Of a stretch of DNA of 61,378 bases, positions 33,860 to 43,026 are shown piece by piece. The translations under genes were made by a program, and so were the position numbers. Under the pieces are notes generated by a model that was not told where the DNA came from, searched no databases, and worked only from the letters and a program-made list of their open reading frames with translations. The first letter of the stretch is position 1, and each line of letters opens with the position of its first letter. The DNA comes from Clostridia bacterium. GTDB taxonomy: Bacteria; Bacillota; Clostridia; Christensenellales; Aristaeellaceae. The DNA is taken from NCBI GenBank assembly GCA_017519405.1, contig JAFWSH010000010.1, forward strand, positions 1 through 61,378, in the 5' to 3' direction.

Positions 33860-34201
33860 ATGAGTGACTGTCTGTTCTGCAAGATCATCGCTGGAGAGAT
33901 CCCCTCCACCCGTGTCTACGAGGATGAGCTGGTGTTCGCCTTCCGGGACATCAACCCCATGGCCCCCACCCACGTGCTGGTGGTCCCCAAAGCCCACGCC
34001 GCCTCCCTGGCGGAGGCGGACGCGCTGGACGACCGGACGCTGGCCGCCTGCCTGCGGGCCTGCGGCAAGGTTGCGGCCCAGGAGGGCTTGACCGGCGGCT
34101 TCCGGGTGGTTTCCAACTGCGGCAGCGATGCCTGCCAAAGCGTCCCGCACCTGCATTTCCACGTGCTGGGCGGCAAAAAGATGAGCGAAGGCATGGCATA
34201 A
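33860..34201 (+). CDS. hinT: HIT-family hydrolase (HinT-like)
   Basis: A 113-residue histidine-triad protein with CLFCKIIAGEIPS at the start, INPMAPTHVLVVPKAH, and the catalytic triad in VPHLHFHVLGG (His97, His99, His101). HinT-type enzymes hydrolyse adenosine phosphoramidates. ATG 33860 is preferred because GAAGGATG lies about seven bases upstream; ATG 33851 overlaps mtaB. A strong terminator follows five bases after the stop, ending the prmA-rsmE-mtaB-hinT operon. Confidence 0.95.
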   Translation: MSDCLFCKIIAGEIPSTRVYEDELVFAFRDINPMAPTHVLVVPKAHAASLAEADALDDRTLAACLRACGKVAAQEGLTGGFRVVSNCGSDACQSVPHLHFHVLGGKKMSEGMA

Positions 34202-34206
34202 AAAAG

Positions 34207-34240
34207 GCGGCTCCCCACTTGCAGCGGGAGCCGCTCTTTT
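34207..34240 (+). terminator. terminator of the prmA-hinT operon
   Basis: GCGGCTCCC and GGGAGCCGC form a perfect 9-bp stem with a ten-base loop, then CTTTTT. On the minus strand it is followed by TTTTTT and can also end the convergent helicase gene. Confidence 0.9.
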
Positions 34241-35991
34241 TATGCTCTGTGATTTCCTTCCCTGGTGCGTCTGAGCCGCTGCCAGCAGCGGTCGCACAAT
34301 CCGCTGGGCCAGGTGGGCGGCAGGCGGACGCCGCACTCGCTGCAGCGCCGCAGGTGGGTCTCCTGCTCCTCCCGCAGAAAACGGTTGATGCGCTCGCACA
34401 GCGCCAGCTTCTCATCCATGCGGTCCTCCTCCACGCCGATCCGCCGGAGCAGCTGATGCCGGATATCCAGCTCCTTGTAGCGGCGCTCGCAGGCCTCCAG
34501 GCTGTCGGTACCCGAGGGCGGCTCCGGCAGCTCCTCCCGGCGGACAATGGCCATGCAGCAGTCCAGCCAGTAGCCCATCAGGTGTTCCGAGGCCGTATCC
34601 ATGGGGCAGGTGATCATGCTGAAGAGCAGCCGCCGGTCGATCCGCTTGGCCCGCTCCCCCATGAAGCGGTACAGGATCAGCGCGTCCGACATGTCCACCC
34701 GGGAGAACGCGCCCTCCCGGGGCAGGTTGTTCCAGGCATTCAGGAGCAGGTCGATGGGGAAATCCCCCTCCAGCGCCTCCTCCGGGAAGGGGATGATCAT
34801 GCGCTCCTGCTGCTTCTCCGGGCAGGTCAGCGCCATGCGCACCCTTCCCGCATCCGTCATGGACAGGACATAGCCCTTGTCATAGATGCCGAAGCGCCCG
34901 GCCCTGCCCGCCACCTGCTTGATCTCCCCGGAACGCAGCGGACGGCGCTTCTGTCCGTCGAATTTCTCCGTCTCGCAGAAGATCACCCGGCGAATGGGCA
35001 GGGACACCCCCATGCCGATGGCGTCCGTGGCCACCACCACGCTGGTCTCCCCCTCGGTAAAGCGCCGGACCTCCTCCCGGCGGGAAACCGGCGGCAGCGC
35101 CCCATAGATCACACTGGCGGCGATTCCCCGGGTCTGCAGCTCCGCCGCGGTGGCCAGCACCGCCTTTCTGGAGAAGACAATCAGCGCGTCCCCGGGCTGG
35201 GTCTCCGAGAGGTCCCGGAAGCTCCCCTGCCAGACCAGGGGCGCCAGGCGCTTGTGCTCCACGAAGGTGTAGGGAGCGGCAAAGCTGTCCAGGATGCCGC
35301 AGATGAGGGTTTGGGCCTCCGGCGCCATGCAGATGTGCACCTCCGTCGCCCGGATGCCGTAGATGGCGCGCATCCAGCGGTCGCCGCGGCCGGCATCGGT
35401 GATCATCTGCGCCTCGTCGATGACGGCCACGTCATAGTCCTCCGTGCAGTCCGCCAGCTCGATGGTGGAGGCGATGTGCCGGGCGTTGCCCACCCAGATG
35501 GACTCCTCCCCCGTCAGCAGATGGCAGGGAACGCCGTCGTGGTTCATGGTGTCGAACATCTCCAGCGCCAGCAGCCGCAGCGGCCCCAGGTACACCCCGC
35601 GCTCCGCCTGCTCCAGGGCCTGCAGGGCCTGCCAGGTCTTGCCGCTGTTGGTGGGGCCGATGTGCAGCACAAAGCGCCGCCGGAGGGTCTCCGCCTCCTG
35701 CCGCAGGTTCTCGATGTCGAAGGTGCCCAGGTAGTCCAGGGCCGCCTGCTGGCGATCCCTGCCCCGCTCCGCGCTCTGGATGGCCCGCTGCACCCGGCGC
35801 TGCTGCAGCATCTTCCGGATCAGCTTCCCCGACCACGTGGCCACCCGCCGGCCATCCCGCTTGCGCACATGGCCGTCCGCCTTGGGAAAGAAGCGGCTGA
35901 GCACTGCCTCCGGAATACCCAGCTCCCGGACCATCTCCTCCCGGGTGTAGGGCCTGTGGTCGTAGATTTCCTTCCGCTTCTGCTCGCTCAT
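34240..35991 (-). CDS. SUV3-like DExH RNA helicase with C-terminal zinc ribbon
   Basis: A 583-residue superfamily 2 helicase. Motif I is HIGPTNSGKTWQAL (about 108), motif II is VIDEAQM, motif III is the CMAPEAQT region, motif V is ATDAIGMGVSLPI and motif VI is KQVAGRAGRFG. This order and GPTNSGKT are typical of SUV3, the helicase of mitochondrial and some bacterial RNA decay. A charged N-terminal region (about 1-95) and a C-terminal Cys4 ribbon (CSECGVRL, CDRCW) are added. ATG 35991 follows GGGAGGTG. An RNA-unwinding role is inferred; no partner exonuclease lies nearby. Confidence 0.85.
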   Translation of the reverse strand: MSEQKRKEIYDHRPYTREEMVRELGIPEAVLSRFFPKADGHVRKRDGRRVATWSGKLIRKMLQQRRVQRAIQSAERGRDRQQAALDYLGTFDIENLRQEAETLRRRFVLHIGPTNSGKTWQALQALEQAERGVYLGPLRLLALEMFDTMNHDGVPCHLLTGEESIWVGNARHIASTIELADCTEDYDVAVIDEAQMITDAGRGDRWMRAIYGIRATEVHICMAPEAQTLICGILDSFAAPYTFVEHKRLAPLVWQGSFRDLSETQPGDALIVFSRKAVLATAAELQTRGIAASVIYGALPPVSRREEVRRFTEGETSVVVATDAIGMGVSLPIRRVIFCETEKFDGQKRRPLRSGEIKQVAGRAGRFGIYDKGYVLSMTDAGRVRMALTCPEKQQERMIIPFPEEALEGDFPIDLLLNAWNNLPREGAFSRVDMSDALILYRFMGERAKRIDRRLLFSMITCPMDTASEHLMGYWLDCCMAIVRREELPEPPSGTDSLEACERRYKELDIRHQLLRRIGVEEDRMDEKLALCERINRFLREEQETHLRRCSECGVRLPPTWPSGLCDRCWQRLRRTREGNHRA

Positions 35992-36060
35992 GTCCGCACC
36001 TCCCTTCGCGCAGCTTTCTCCCCCATGATAACACATTTCCCCCGGCTGCGCCAGTAAGTC

Positions 36061-36089
36061 TTGACGAATCCCCGGTTTTCTGTCACAAT
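36061..36089 (+). promoter_or_regulatory. rubrerythrin promoter
   Basis: TTGACG (36061-36066), a 17-base spacer and CACAAT (36084-36089), 36 bases before the start. The -10 box is weak. No PerR-type box was seen. Confidence 0.5.
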
Positions 36090-36124
36090 GGAGCCAGAAT
36101 GACATCCGAAAAGGAGGAAAACCC

Positions 36125-36667
36125 ATGCCGGAACTGAAGGGAACACGCACCGAGGCCAACCTGATGGAAGCCTTTGCCGGAGAGAGCCAGGCCAGGAACA
36201 AGTACACCTACTTTGCCTCCCGGGCCAAAAAGGACGGCTATGTCCAGATCGCCCGGATCTTTGAGGAGACCGCCGAGAACGAGAAGGAGCACGCCAAGAT
36301 CTGGTTCAAATACCTGGAGGGCGGCGCCGTGCAGGACACCCTGGCCAACCTGGCTGCGGCCGCTACCGGCGAGGCCTTCGAGTGGACCGACATGTACGCC
36401 CGCATGGCCCGGGAAGCCCGGGAGGAGGGCTTCGAGGAGATTGCCCAGAAGTTCGAGATGGTGGCGGCCATCGAGCGGGCCCACGAGGAGCGCTTCCGCC
36501 GCCTGCTGGCCAACATCGAGGGCGGGCTGGTCTTCAGCCGCGAGGGCGACTGCATCTGGGAGTGCGCCAACTGCGGCCACATTGTCATCGGCCCCAAGGC
36601 GCCCGAGGTCTGCCCCGTCTGCAACCATCCCCAGAGCTATTTCATGCTCCGCGCCGAGAACTACTGA
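36125..36667 (+). CDS. rbr: rubrerythrin
   Basis: A 180-residue protein: a ferritin-like four-helix bundle with the diiron ligands (NLMEAFAGESQARNKY, EETAENEKEHAKIW, AIERAHEERF) followed by a rubredoxin-type Fe(Cys)4 domain (WECANCGHI, CPVCNHPQ). It reduces hydrogen peroxide in anaerobes. AAGGAGG lies upstream. It is a single-gene unit with its own promoter and terminator, as is usual for oxidative-stress genes. Confidence 0.97.
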   Translation: MPELKGTRTEANLMEAFAGESQARNKYTYFASRAKKDGYVQIARIFEETAENEKEHAKIWFKYLEGGAVQDTLANLAAAATGEAFEWTDMYARMAREAREEGFEEIAQKFEMVAAIERAHEERFRRLLANIEGGLVFSREGDCIWECANCGHIVIGPKAPEVCPVCNHPQSYFMLRAENY

Positions 36668-36679
36668 ACCCGGTTCCAT

Positions 36680-36703
36680 GCCCGGCCCCGGCCGGGCTTT
36701 TTT
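36680..36703 (+). terminator. terminator after rubrerythrin
   Basis: GCCCGG and CCGGGC pair around CCCCGG, followed by six Ts. Confidence 0.85.
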
Positions 36704-36725
36704 CTTTGCGGGCGGCTTGTTCTCG

Positions 36726-36754
36726 TTGATTTGGCAGGCGTTTCGTGGTATCAT
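36726..36754 (+). promoter_or_regulatory. promoter of the GNAT-SCP2 unit
   Basis: TTGATT (36726-36731), a 17-base spacer and TATCAT (36749-36754), 20 bases before the GNAT start. Confidence 0.55.
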
Positions 36755-36773
36755 GCAGGGTGGGTGATTGTCC

Positions 36774-37331
36774 ATGGATTATCAGGCTTTTTTCAACCAG
36801 CTGCACCCCGGCTTTTTCCGGAAGGCCTATATCCGTTCCCTGCCGGAGGACGCGGTCTACCGGGAGATGCTGCTGGATTTGCGTACCCTGGATGTCCCCA
36901 TGGCACCGGTAGCCGCTCCCCCGGACGTGAGCTTCCGGGTGTGGGACGGCCCCCGGGCGCTGCTCCTGGATGCGGTGGCCGCGGTAGACAGCACCTGGCT
37001 TCAATGGTTCCGGGAGCCCGGCCGCGTCTTCTGCGCCGTGCGGGACAGAGAGCCGGTGAGCTTCTGCATGCTGGGCGCCATGGGAAGCTATGAGGGCCTG
37101 CGCATCGGCGGACCGGGCTGTGTCGGCACGGTGCCCCGGGCCCGGCGGCAGGGCATCGGCCTGCGGATGGTTCAGCTGGGCACGGAGATCCTGAAGCAGG
37201 AAGGCTTTGACTACAGCTATATCCACTACACCGGCGTGGCGCCCTGGTATGCCAGGCTGGGCTATCGGACAGTGCTCACCTGGAATGCCCGGGGCTTCCT
37301 CGGCGATGACCCGGCGTCTCAAACCCTTTGA
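36774..37331 (+). CDS. GNAT-family N-acetyltransferase
   Basis: A 185-residue protein. The middle and end carry the GNAT acetyl-CoA site (GCVGTVPRARRQGIGLRMVQ, the RxxGxG/A pattern) and the terminal beta bulge (YIHYTGVAPWYARLGYRTV). The N-terminal 90 residues are a variable substrate domain. The acceptor is unknown. ATG 36774 follows a GGGTGGGTGAT site; TTG 36768 is less likely. It is 17 bases from the SCP2-like gene, so the two are probably co-transcribed. Confidence 0.85.
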   Translation: MDYQAFFNQLHPGFFRKAYIRSLPEDAVYREMLLDLRTLDVPMAPVAAPPDVSFRVWDGPRALLLDAVAAVDSTWLQWFREPGRVFCAVRDREPVSFCMLGAMGSYEGLRIGGPGCVGTVPRARRQGIGLRMVQLGTEILKQEGFDYSYIHYTGVAPWYARLGYRTVLTWNARGFLGDDPASQTL

Positions 37332-37348
37332 TCCGGAGGATGCTGAAC

Positions 37349-37675
37349 ATGAAACAGTATGATTCCCTAGACGCTTTCCTCTCCGACTTCGCCGCGCTGG
37401 CCGCCGGCGCGAAGGAGAAACTGGCCGGACATCCCGGCAGCTTTGTGCTGGAGACAAAGCAGGGACACCGGGCCGCGGCAAGGATCGATGCCGAGGGAAA
37501 CGTCACCCTCTCCCGGGATCCGGATGGCGATGTGGACTGCTATGTCACCGCCGACGAGAAGGATCTGCTGGCCATCATCAACGGAAAGCTCTCCCCGGTG
37601 ACAGCCGTACTGCTGGGAAAGGCAAAGATCAAGGGGAACCCGGTAAAGCTGCTGACCCTGGCCAGGCTCGCCTGA
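37349..37675 (+). CDS. SCP2-like sterol/lipid-carrier domain protein
   Basis: A 108-residue stand-alone SCP2-type fold: an amphipathic N-terminal helix, then beta strands (GSFVLETKQ, AARIDAEGNVTLSRDPDGD) and the C-terminal DLLAIINGKLSPVTAVLLGKAKIKG block typical of this family. It is thought to bind lipids, but bacterial ligands are unknown. ATG 37349 has CGGAGGA eight bases upstream. It follows the GNAT gene closely and precedes malQ by 44 bases. Confidence 0.82.
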   Translation: MKQYDSLDAFLSDFAALAAGAKEKLAGHPGSFVLETKQGHRAAARIDAEGNVTLSRDPDGDVDCYVTADEKDLLAIINGKLSPVTAVLLGKAKIKGNPVKLLTLARLA

Positions 37676-37719
37676 GCCGTTCCCCACATATTGCGAGATG
37701 AGATGAAAGGATGGTCTCC

Positions 37720-39198
37720 ATGCGGCGCAGCGGTATCCTGATGCACATTTCTTCCCTGCCGGGGCCCGACGGCATCGGCAGTCTCGGCCCCGAGGCCTAC
37801 GCCTTTGCGGACTTTCTGCACAAGGCCGGCATGTCCATCTGGCAGGTGCTGCCCATGGGCCCCACCGGCTACGGCGAGTCCCCCTACCAGGCCACCAGCA
37901 TCTACGCCGGCAATCCCCTGCTGATCTCCCTGGATCAGCTGGCGGCAGACGGGTTCCTGACGCTGCGGGCGGAGGACCGTTTTGTGCCGGAGAACGAGGA
38001 GCAGGTGGATTACGGACAGGTCCGGGCCCACAAGATGAAGCTGCTGCGGGAGAGCTTCCGCTCCTCCAGGGACGGCCTGGAGGAGGAAATCCGGCAGTTT
38101 GTCTCCGCCCATCCCTGGGTCCGGGATTTCGCCATGTTCACGGCGCTGAAGGAACACTTCGACAACCGGATGTGGTCCCAGTGGCCGGACGCAGGCGCCC
38201 GCCACCGCACCTACGCCGCCATGGAGCATTACCGGGCAGCGCTCAGGGACGAGATCGACTTCCACACCTGGTGCCAGTATATCTTCCACGGGCAGTGGCA
38301 CCGGCTCAAGGACTACTGCAACCGTCTGGGCATCCTGCTCTTCGGCGACATGCCCATCTATGTGGCGGAGGACAGTGCCGACACCTGGAGTCGCCCGGAG
38401 GTCTTCCAGCTGGACGGGGAGGGTGTGCCGAGGCGCATTGCGGGCGTGCCGCCGGACTACTTCAGCGAGGACGGCCAGCTCTGGGGCAACCCGCTGTACC
38501 GCTGGTCCCTGCTGAAGCGCCGGGGCTTTGACTGGTGGGTGGACCGCATGGCCCACATGGGGCAGATGTATGACATGGTGCGGGTGGACCACTTCATCGG
38601 CTTCGCCAACTACTACTCCGTAGCCCACGGCGCGCCCAACGCCAAGAACGGCGTCTGGATTCCGGGCCCCGGCGAGGACCTGTTCCGGACCCTGAAGCGG
38701 GAGCTGCCGGATCTGGACATCGTGGCGGAGGACCTGGGCGCCGTCAACGACCGGGTCAGGCGGCTGCTGGCCTACACCGGGTACCCCGGCATGAAGGTGC
38801 TCACCTTCGCCTTCGGCGGGGAGGAGGACAACATGCACCTCCCCCAGAACATCCCGGAAAACACCGCCTACTACACCGGCACCCACGACAACGCCACCGC
38901 CCGGGCCTGGGCGGAGACGGCCTCCGACAAGGAGATCGCCTACGCAGCCAAACTGCTGGGCTTCAAGACCCGCAAGGCAGCCCCCTGGGCCCTGATCCGG
39001 ACGGTATACATGAGCAGGGCGCGCATCGCCGTGGTGCCCATGCAGGACGTTCTGGAGCTTCCGGCCTGGGCCACCATGAACCATCCCGGCCTCATGGGCG
39101 GCAACTGGCTGTGGCGCATGAAGCCCGGCGCCGCCACAGGCGAGCTGGCGGAGAAGCTGGCCGCATTGAACAGGCAGAGCAGGAGAAACCTGCCGTGA
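37720..39198 (+). CDS. malQ: 4-alpha-glucanotransferase (GH77)
   Basis: A 492-residue amylomaltase that transfers alpha-1,4-glucan chains. Conserved blocks are SGILMHISSLPGPDGIGSLG, LPMGPTGYGESPYQ, the nucleophile region MVRVDHFIGFANYYSV, acid/base AEDLGAV and GTHDNATARAW. The usual RIDHFRGF reads RVDHFIGF here. ATG 37720 is nine bases after AAAGGA; ATG 37711 is possible. It works in glycogen or maltodextrin metabolism. It is the only such gene in the window and is coupled to the ABC exporter genes downstream by TGATG. Confidence 0.95.
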   Translation: MRRSGILMHISSLPGPDGIGSLGPEAYAFADFLHKAGMSIWQVLPMGPTGYGESPYQATSIYAGNPLLISLDQLAADGFLTLRAEDRFVPENEEQVDYGQVRAHKMKLLRESFRSSRDGLEEEIRQFVSAHPWVRDFAMFTALKEHFDNRMWSQWPDAGARHRTYAAMEHYRAALRDEIDFHTWCQYIFHGQWHRLKDYCNRLGILLFGDMPIYVAEDSADTWSRPEVFQLDGEGVPRRIAGVPPDYFSEDGQLWGNPLYRWSLLKRRGFDWWVDRMAHMGQMYDMVRVDHFIGFANYYSVAHGAPNAKNGVWIPGPGEDLFRTLKRELPDLDIVAEDLGAVNDRVRRLLAYTGYPGMKVLTFAFGGEEDNMHLPQNIPENTAYYTGTHDNATARAWAETASDKEIAYAAKLLGFKTRKAAPWALIRTVYMSRARIAVVPMQDVLELPAWATMNHPGLMGGNWLWRMKPGAATGELAEKLAALNRQSRRNLP

Positions 39199-41045
39199 TG
39201 GCAAAGAAACCCCGGACCCCGGAGAAAGGATTACGGATGCAAGCAAATCAAACCGAAGTCTCCGCCCCGAAGAAAAAAAGCATGGTGGCGAAGCTGGCCG
39301 CCTATATTCAGCAATACAGGAAACCCGCTATTCTCACCCCGCTTTGCATGATCGGCGAGGTGGCCATGGAGATGCTGATCCCCTTTGTGATGGCGCCGCT
39401 GATCGACCTGGGCGTACAGCCGGGCAACATCGGCGTGGTGATTCAGTATGGCGTACTGATGCTCCTGTGCGCCTTTGCGTCCCTGGCCTTCGGCATCGGG
39501 GGCGGCAAGTTCGGAGCCCAGGCCTCCGCCGGCTTCGCTGCCAACCTGCGCAACGGCATGTATGACAGCATTCAGCGGTTCTCCTTTTCCAACATCGACC
39601 ACTTCTCCACCGCCGGCCTCATCACCCGGCTGACCACCGATGTCACCAACGTGCAGAACGCTTTCCAGATGATTCTGCGGATTGCCGTCCGGGCGCCCCT
39701 GACCCTGATCATCGCCATGATTCTGTGCTTCATCAAGAACGCGCGGCTCTCCTCCATCTTCATGATCGCCGTGCTGTTCCTGTCCTGCTGTCTTGCGCTG
39801 ATCGTCCTGGCGGCCACGAAGCGGTTTTCCCAGGTCTTTACCCGCTATGACGATGTGAACGCCTCGGTGCAGGAGAACGTATCCGCCATCCGGGTGGTGA
39901 AGGCCTTTGTCCGGGAGGATTATGAGAACCAGAAGTTCTCCCGGGCCGCCCAGAACCTGTATCGGCTCTTTGTCCGGGCCGAGAAGGTGGTCATCCTGAA
40001 TGCGCCGGTAATGATGTTCACCATCTACGCCTGCTCCATTCTGCTCTCCTGGCTGGGCGCGAAGCAGGTGGTTTTCGAGGGCATGTCCACCGGCGACCTC
40101 ACCGCGCTGTTCTCCTATGTGATGAGCGTCCTGGGCTCCCTGATGATGCTCTCCATGATCTTTGTCATGCTGACCATGTCCTCCGCCGGCGCCAGGCGCA
40201 TTGTGGAGGTGCTGGATGAGGAGCCCGGCATCGTGGACCCCGCGGAGCCCGTGACCACGGTGCCCGACGGCTCCATCGACTTCAACCACGTCACCTTCTC
40301 CTACCAGCAGGGCACCGGCGAGGCCACCCTGAAGGACATCGATCTGCACATCCGTTCCGGCGAGACCATCGGCATCATCGGCAGCACCGGCTCCGGCAAG
40401 ACTTCCCTGGTGAGCCTGATCCCCCGGCTGTACGATGTGGTGGAGGGCCAGGTGCTGGTGGGCGGGACGGATGTCCGCAGCTATGACCTGAAGGTCCTGC
40501 GGGACAGCGTCTCCGTGGTGCTGCAGAAGAACGTGCTGTTCTCCGGCACCATACTGGACAACCTCCGCTGGGGCAAGGAGGACGCCACGCTGGAGGAATG
40601 CAAGGCGGCCTGCGCCTTGGCCTGCGCGGACGAGTTCATCGACCGCTTCCCGGACGGGTATGAGACCCGCATCGAGCAGGGCGGCAACAATGTCTCCGGC
40701 GGGCAGAAACAGCGCCTGTGCATCGCCCGGGCGCTGCTGAAATCCCCCAAGGTGCTGATTCTGGACGACTCCACCTCCGCGGTGGACACCGCCACCGATG
40801 CCAGCATCCGCCGGGCCTTCCGGGAGAGCCTGCCGGGCACCACCAAGCTCATCATCGCCCAGCGCGTCTCCTCCGTGGAGGACGCCGACCGGATTCTGGT
40901 GCTGGACAACGGCCAGATCAGCGGCTTCGGCACCCACGAGGAGCTCATGCGGAGCAACGCCATCTACCGCGAGATTTATACCACCCAGACAGAGGGCGGC
41001 GGCGACTTTGACCGTCCCGAGCAGAAGGGGGGCGCAGAGGTATGA
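39198..41045 (+). CDS. ABC exporter half-transporter with degenerate ATPase site
   Basis: A six-span type IV exporter domain (about 35-340) followed by an ATPase domain: Walker A GSTGSGKTS, signature VSGGQKQR and Walker B LILDDSTSAVD. The catalytic glutamate after Walker B is aspartate, the mark of the degenerate half of heterodimeric exporters such as TM287/288. ATG 39198 overlaps the malQ stop (TGATG) with AGGAG 12 bases before; ATG 39237 with AAAGGA six bases before is an equally plausible start. The stop overlaps the second half-transporter by four bases. Confidence 0.92.
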   Translation: MAKKPRTPEKGLRMQANQTEVSAPKKKSMVAKLAAYIQQYRKPAILTPLCMIGEVAMEMLIPFVMAPLIDLGVQPGNIGVVIQYGVLMLLCAFASLAFGIGGGKFGAQASAGFAANLRNGMYDSIQRFSFSNIDHFSTAGLITRLTTDVTNVQNAFQMILRIAVRAPLTLIIAMILCFIKNARLSSIFMIAVLFLSCCLALIVLAATKRFSQVFTRYDDVNASVQENVSAIRVVKAFVREDYENQKFSRAAQNLYRLFVRAEKVVILNAPVMMFTIYACSILLSWLGAKQVVFEGMSTGDLTALFSYVMSVLGSLMMLSMIFVMLTMSSAGARRIVEVLDEEPGIVDPAEPVTTVPDGSIDFNHVTFSYQQGTGEATLKDIDLHIRSGETIGIIGSTGSGKTSLVSLIPRLYDVVEGQVLVGGTDVRSYDLKVLRDSVSVVLQKNVLFSGTILDNLRWGKEDATLEECKAACALACADEFIDRFPDGYETRIEQGGNNVSGGQKQRLCIARALLKSPKVLILDDSTSAVDTATDASIRRAFRESLPGTTKLIIAQRVSSVEDADRILVLDNGQISGFGTHEELMRSNAIYREIYTTQTEGGGDFDRPEQKGGAEV

Positions 41046-42958
41046 GTCATGGACCGAGAGGCCGCGGCTTCATGCCCCGGCAGTCCATCAAGGGACAGGG
41101 CGCCATGCTCAAGCGTGTGCTGCAGGCCCTGCTCAAGTACTACACCCCGCACCTGATTGTGGTTCTGGTCTGCATCATGATCTCCACCTGGTGCACGCTG
41201 CAAGGCACCATGTTCATGAAAACCCTGATCGACGACTACCTTCTCCCCATGACCAGCGGGGCGCTGGACACGAAGACAGGCTTTGCCCGGCTGGCCGGCG
41301 CCCTGGTGCAGCTGGCGGTGGTGCTGGCCTTTGGCGTGCTCACCACCTACGCCACCAACCGGATCATGACCACCGTCTCCCAGGGCACCATGCTGCGCCT
41401 GCGCACGGAGCTCTTCTCCAACATGGAAAAGCTCCCCATCCAGTATTTCGACACCCACTCCCACGGCGATATCATGTCGGTGTACACCAACGACATCGAC
41501 ACGCTGCGTCAGCTCATCGGCCAGAGCATTCCCTCCTTTGTGGACTCCCTGGTTACCGTGGTGATGACCTTTGTCAGCATGGTGGTTCTCAGCTGGCAGC
41601 TCACCATCCTGGCCATGCTCATGATTGCCCTGACCATGTTCGTCTCCGCCAAGCTGGCGGGGAAGGCCGGGCGGGTCTTCGTCATCCAGCAGAAGAGCCT
41701 CGGCGCCCTCAACGGCTTCATTGAGGAGATGACCTCCGGCCAGAAAGTCATCAAGGTCTTCAACCACGAGGAGCAGAGTGTCGCCGTCTTCCGCCAGCTG
41801 AACGAGGAGCTTCGGGACGCGGCCACCACCGCCAACAGCACCACCAACATCATGGGCCCCATCAACAACAACCTGGGGCACATCAGCTATGTGGTCTGCG
41901 CCGTGCTGGGCGCGGTGGCCTGCATCGCCGGGTGGATTCCCCTGGCCCTGGGCGGCCTGGTGACCTTTCTCACCCTGAACCGCAACTTCTCCCGTCCCAT
42001 CAGCCAGGTGAGCCAGCAGATGAACTCCATCGTGATGGCCCTGGCCGGTGCCCGCCGCGTCTTTGAGCTGATGGACGCCGAGCCCGAGAAGGACGAGGGC
42101 TATGTGATGCTGGTCAACGCCCGGGAGAACCCCGACGGCAGTCTCACGGAGACGGAGGAGCGGACCGGTGTCTGGGCCTGGAAGCACTGGCACCGGGAGA
42201 GTGACACCACCACCTACCGCCGGCTCCAGGGCGGGGTCACCCTCAACGACGTGGACTTCGGCTATACCCCGGAAAAGACGGTGCTCCACGGCATCACCCT
42301 CTACGCCAAGCCCGGCCAGAAGATCGCCTTCGTGGGCGGAACCGGTGCCGGCAAAACCACCATCACCAACCTCATCAACCGCTTCTACGACATTCAGGAC
42401 GGCAAGATCCGCTTTGACGAGATCAACATCAACAAGATCCGCAAATCCGACCTGCGCCGGAGCCTGGGCATGGTGCTGCAGGACACCCATCTGTTCACCG
42501 GCACGGTGATGGACAACATCCGCTACGGCCGCCTGGACGCCACGGACGAGGAGTGCATGGAGGCCGCCCGGCTGGCCAATGCCGACGGCTTTATCCGCCG
42601 CCTCCCCAACGGCTACCAGACCATGCTCCATGGGGACGGGGCCAACCTCTCCCAGGGCCAGCGGCAGCTGCTGTCCATCGCCCGGGCCGCCGTGGCCGAC
42701 CCGCCCTGCCTGATCCTGGACGAGGCCACCTCCTCCATCGATACCCGCACCGAGGCCCTGGTGCAGAAGGGCATGGACGCCCTGATGAAGGGCCGCACCA
42801 CCTTTGTCATTGCCCACCGCCTGTCCACCGTCCGGGACGCGGACTGCATCATGGTGCTGGAGCAGGGCCGCATTATCGAGCGCGGCACCCACGACCAGCT
42901 CATCGAGCAGCGGGGCAAGTACTATCAGCTCTATACGGGCAATTCCATCAACAACTGA
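41042..42958 (+). CDS. ABC exporter half-transporter with canonical ATPase site
   Basis: A 638-residue partner of the preceding gene: six spans (about 35-340), then an ATPase domain with Walker A GGTGAGKTT, signature NLSQGQRQ and Walker B LILDEATSSID with the catalytic Glu. About 40 extra residues (EERTGVWAWKHW region) sit between the membrane and ATPase domains. With the first gene it should form a heterodimeric drug or lipid exporter of the BmrCD/TM287-288 kind. The start overlaps by ATGA. A terminator follows nine bases after the stop. Confidence 0.93.
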   Translation: MSHGPRGRGFMPRQSIKGQGAMLKRVLQALLKYYTPHLIVVLVCIMISTWCTLQGTMFMKTLIDDYLLPMTSGALDTKTGFARLAGALVQLAVVLAFGVLTTYATNRIMTTVSQGTMLRLRTELFSNMEKLPIQYFDTHSHGDIMSVYTNDIDTLRQLIGQSIPSFVDSLVTVVMTFVSMVVLSWQLTILAMLMIALTMFVSAKLAGKAGRVFVIQQKSLGALNGFIEEMTSGQKVIKVFNHEEQSVAVFRQLNEELRDAATTANSTTNIMGPINNNLGHISYVVCAVLGAVACIAGWIPLALGGLVTFLTLNRNFSRPISQVSQQMNSIVMALAGARRVFELMDAEPEKDEGYVMLVNARENPDGSLTETEERTGVWAWKHWHRESDTTTYRRLQGGVTLNDVDFGYTPEKTVLHGITLYAKPGQKIAFVGGTGAGKTTITNLINRFYDIQDGKIRFDEININKIRKSDLRRSLGMVLQDTHLFTGTVMDNIRYGRLDATDEECMEAARLANADGFIRRLPNGYQTMLHGDGANLSQGQRQLLSIARAAVADPPCLILDEATSSIDTRTEALVQKGMDALMKGRTTFVIAHRLSTVRDADCIMVLEQGRIIERGTHDQLIEQRGKYYQLYTGNSINN

Positions 42959-42966
42959 TCCCATGA

Positions 42967-43007
42967 AAAAGAACGTGACCGGGGTTGCTCCTCCGGCACG
43001 TTCTTTT
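42967..43007 (+). terminator. terminator after the ABC exporter genes
   Basis: AAAAGAACGTG and CACGTTCTTTT pair, extended by CCGG/CCGG with one bulge. It is symmetrical enough to also end the convergent dapL gene. Confidence 0.85.
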
Positions 43008-43026
43008 GTTTGTAAGTCTTCCGTCA

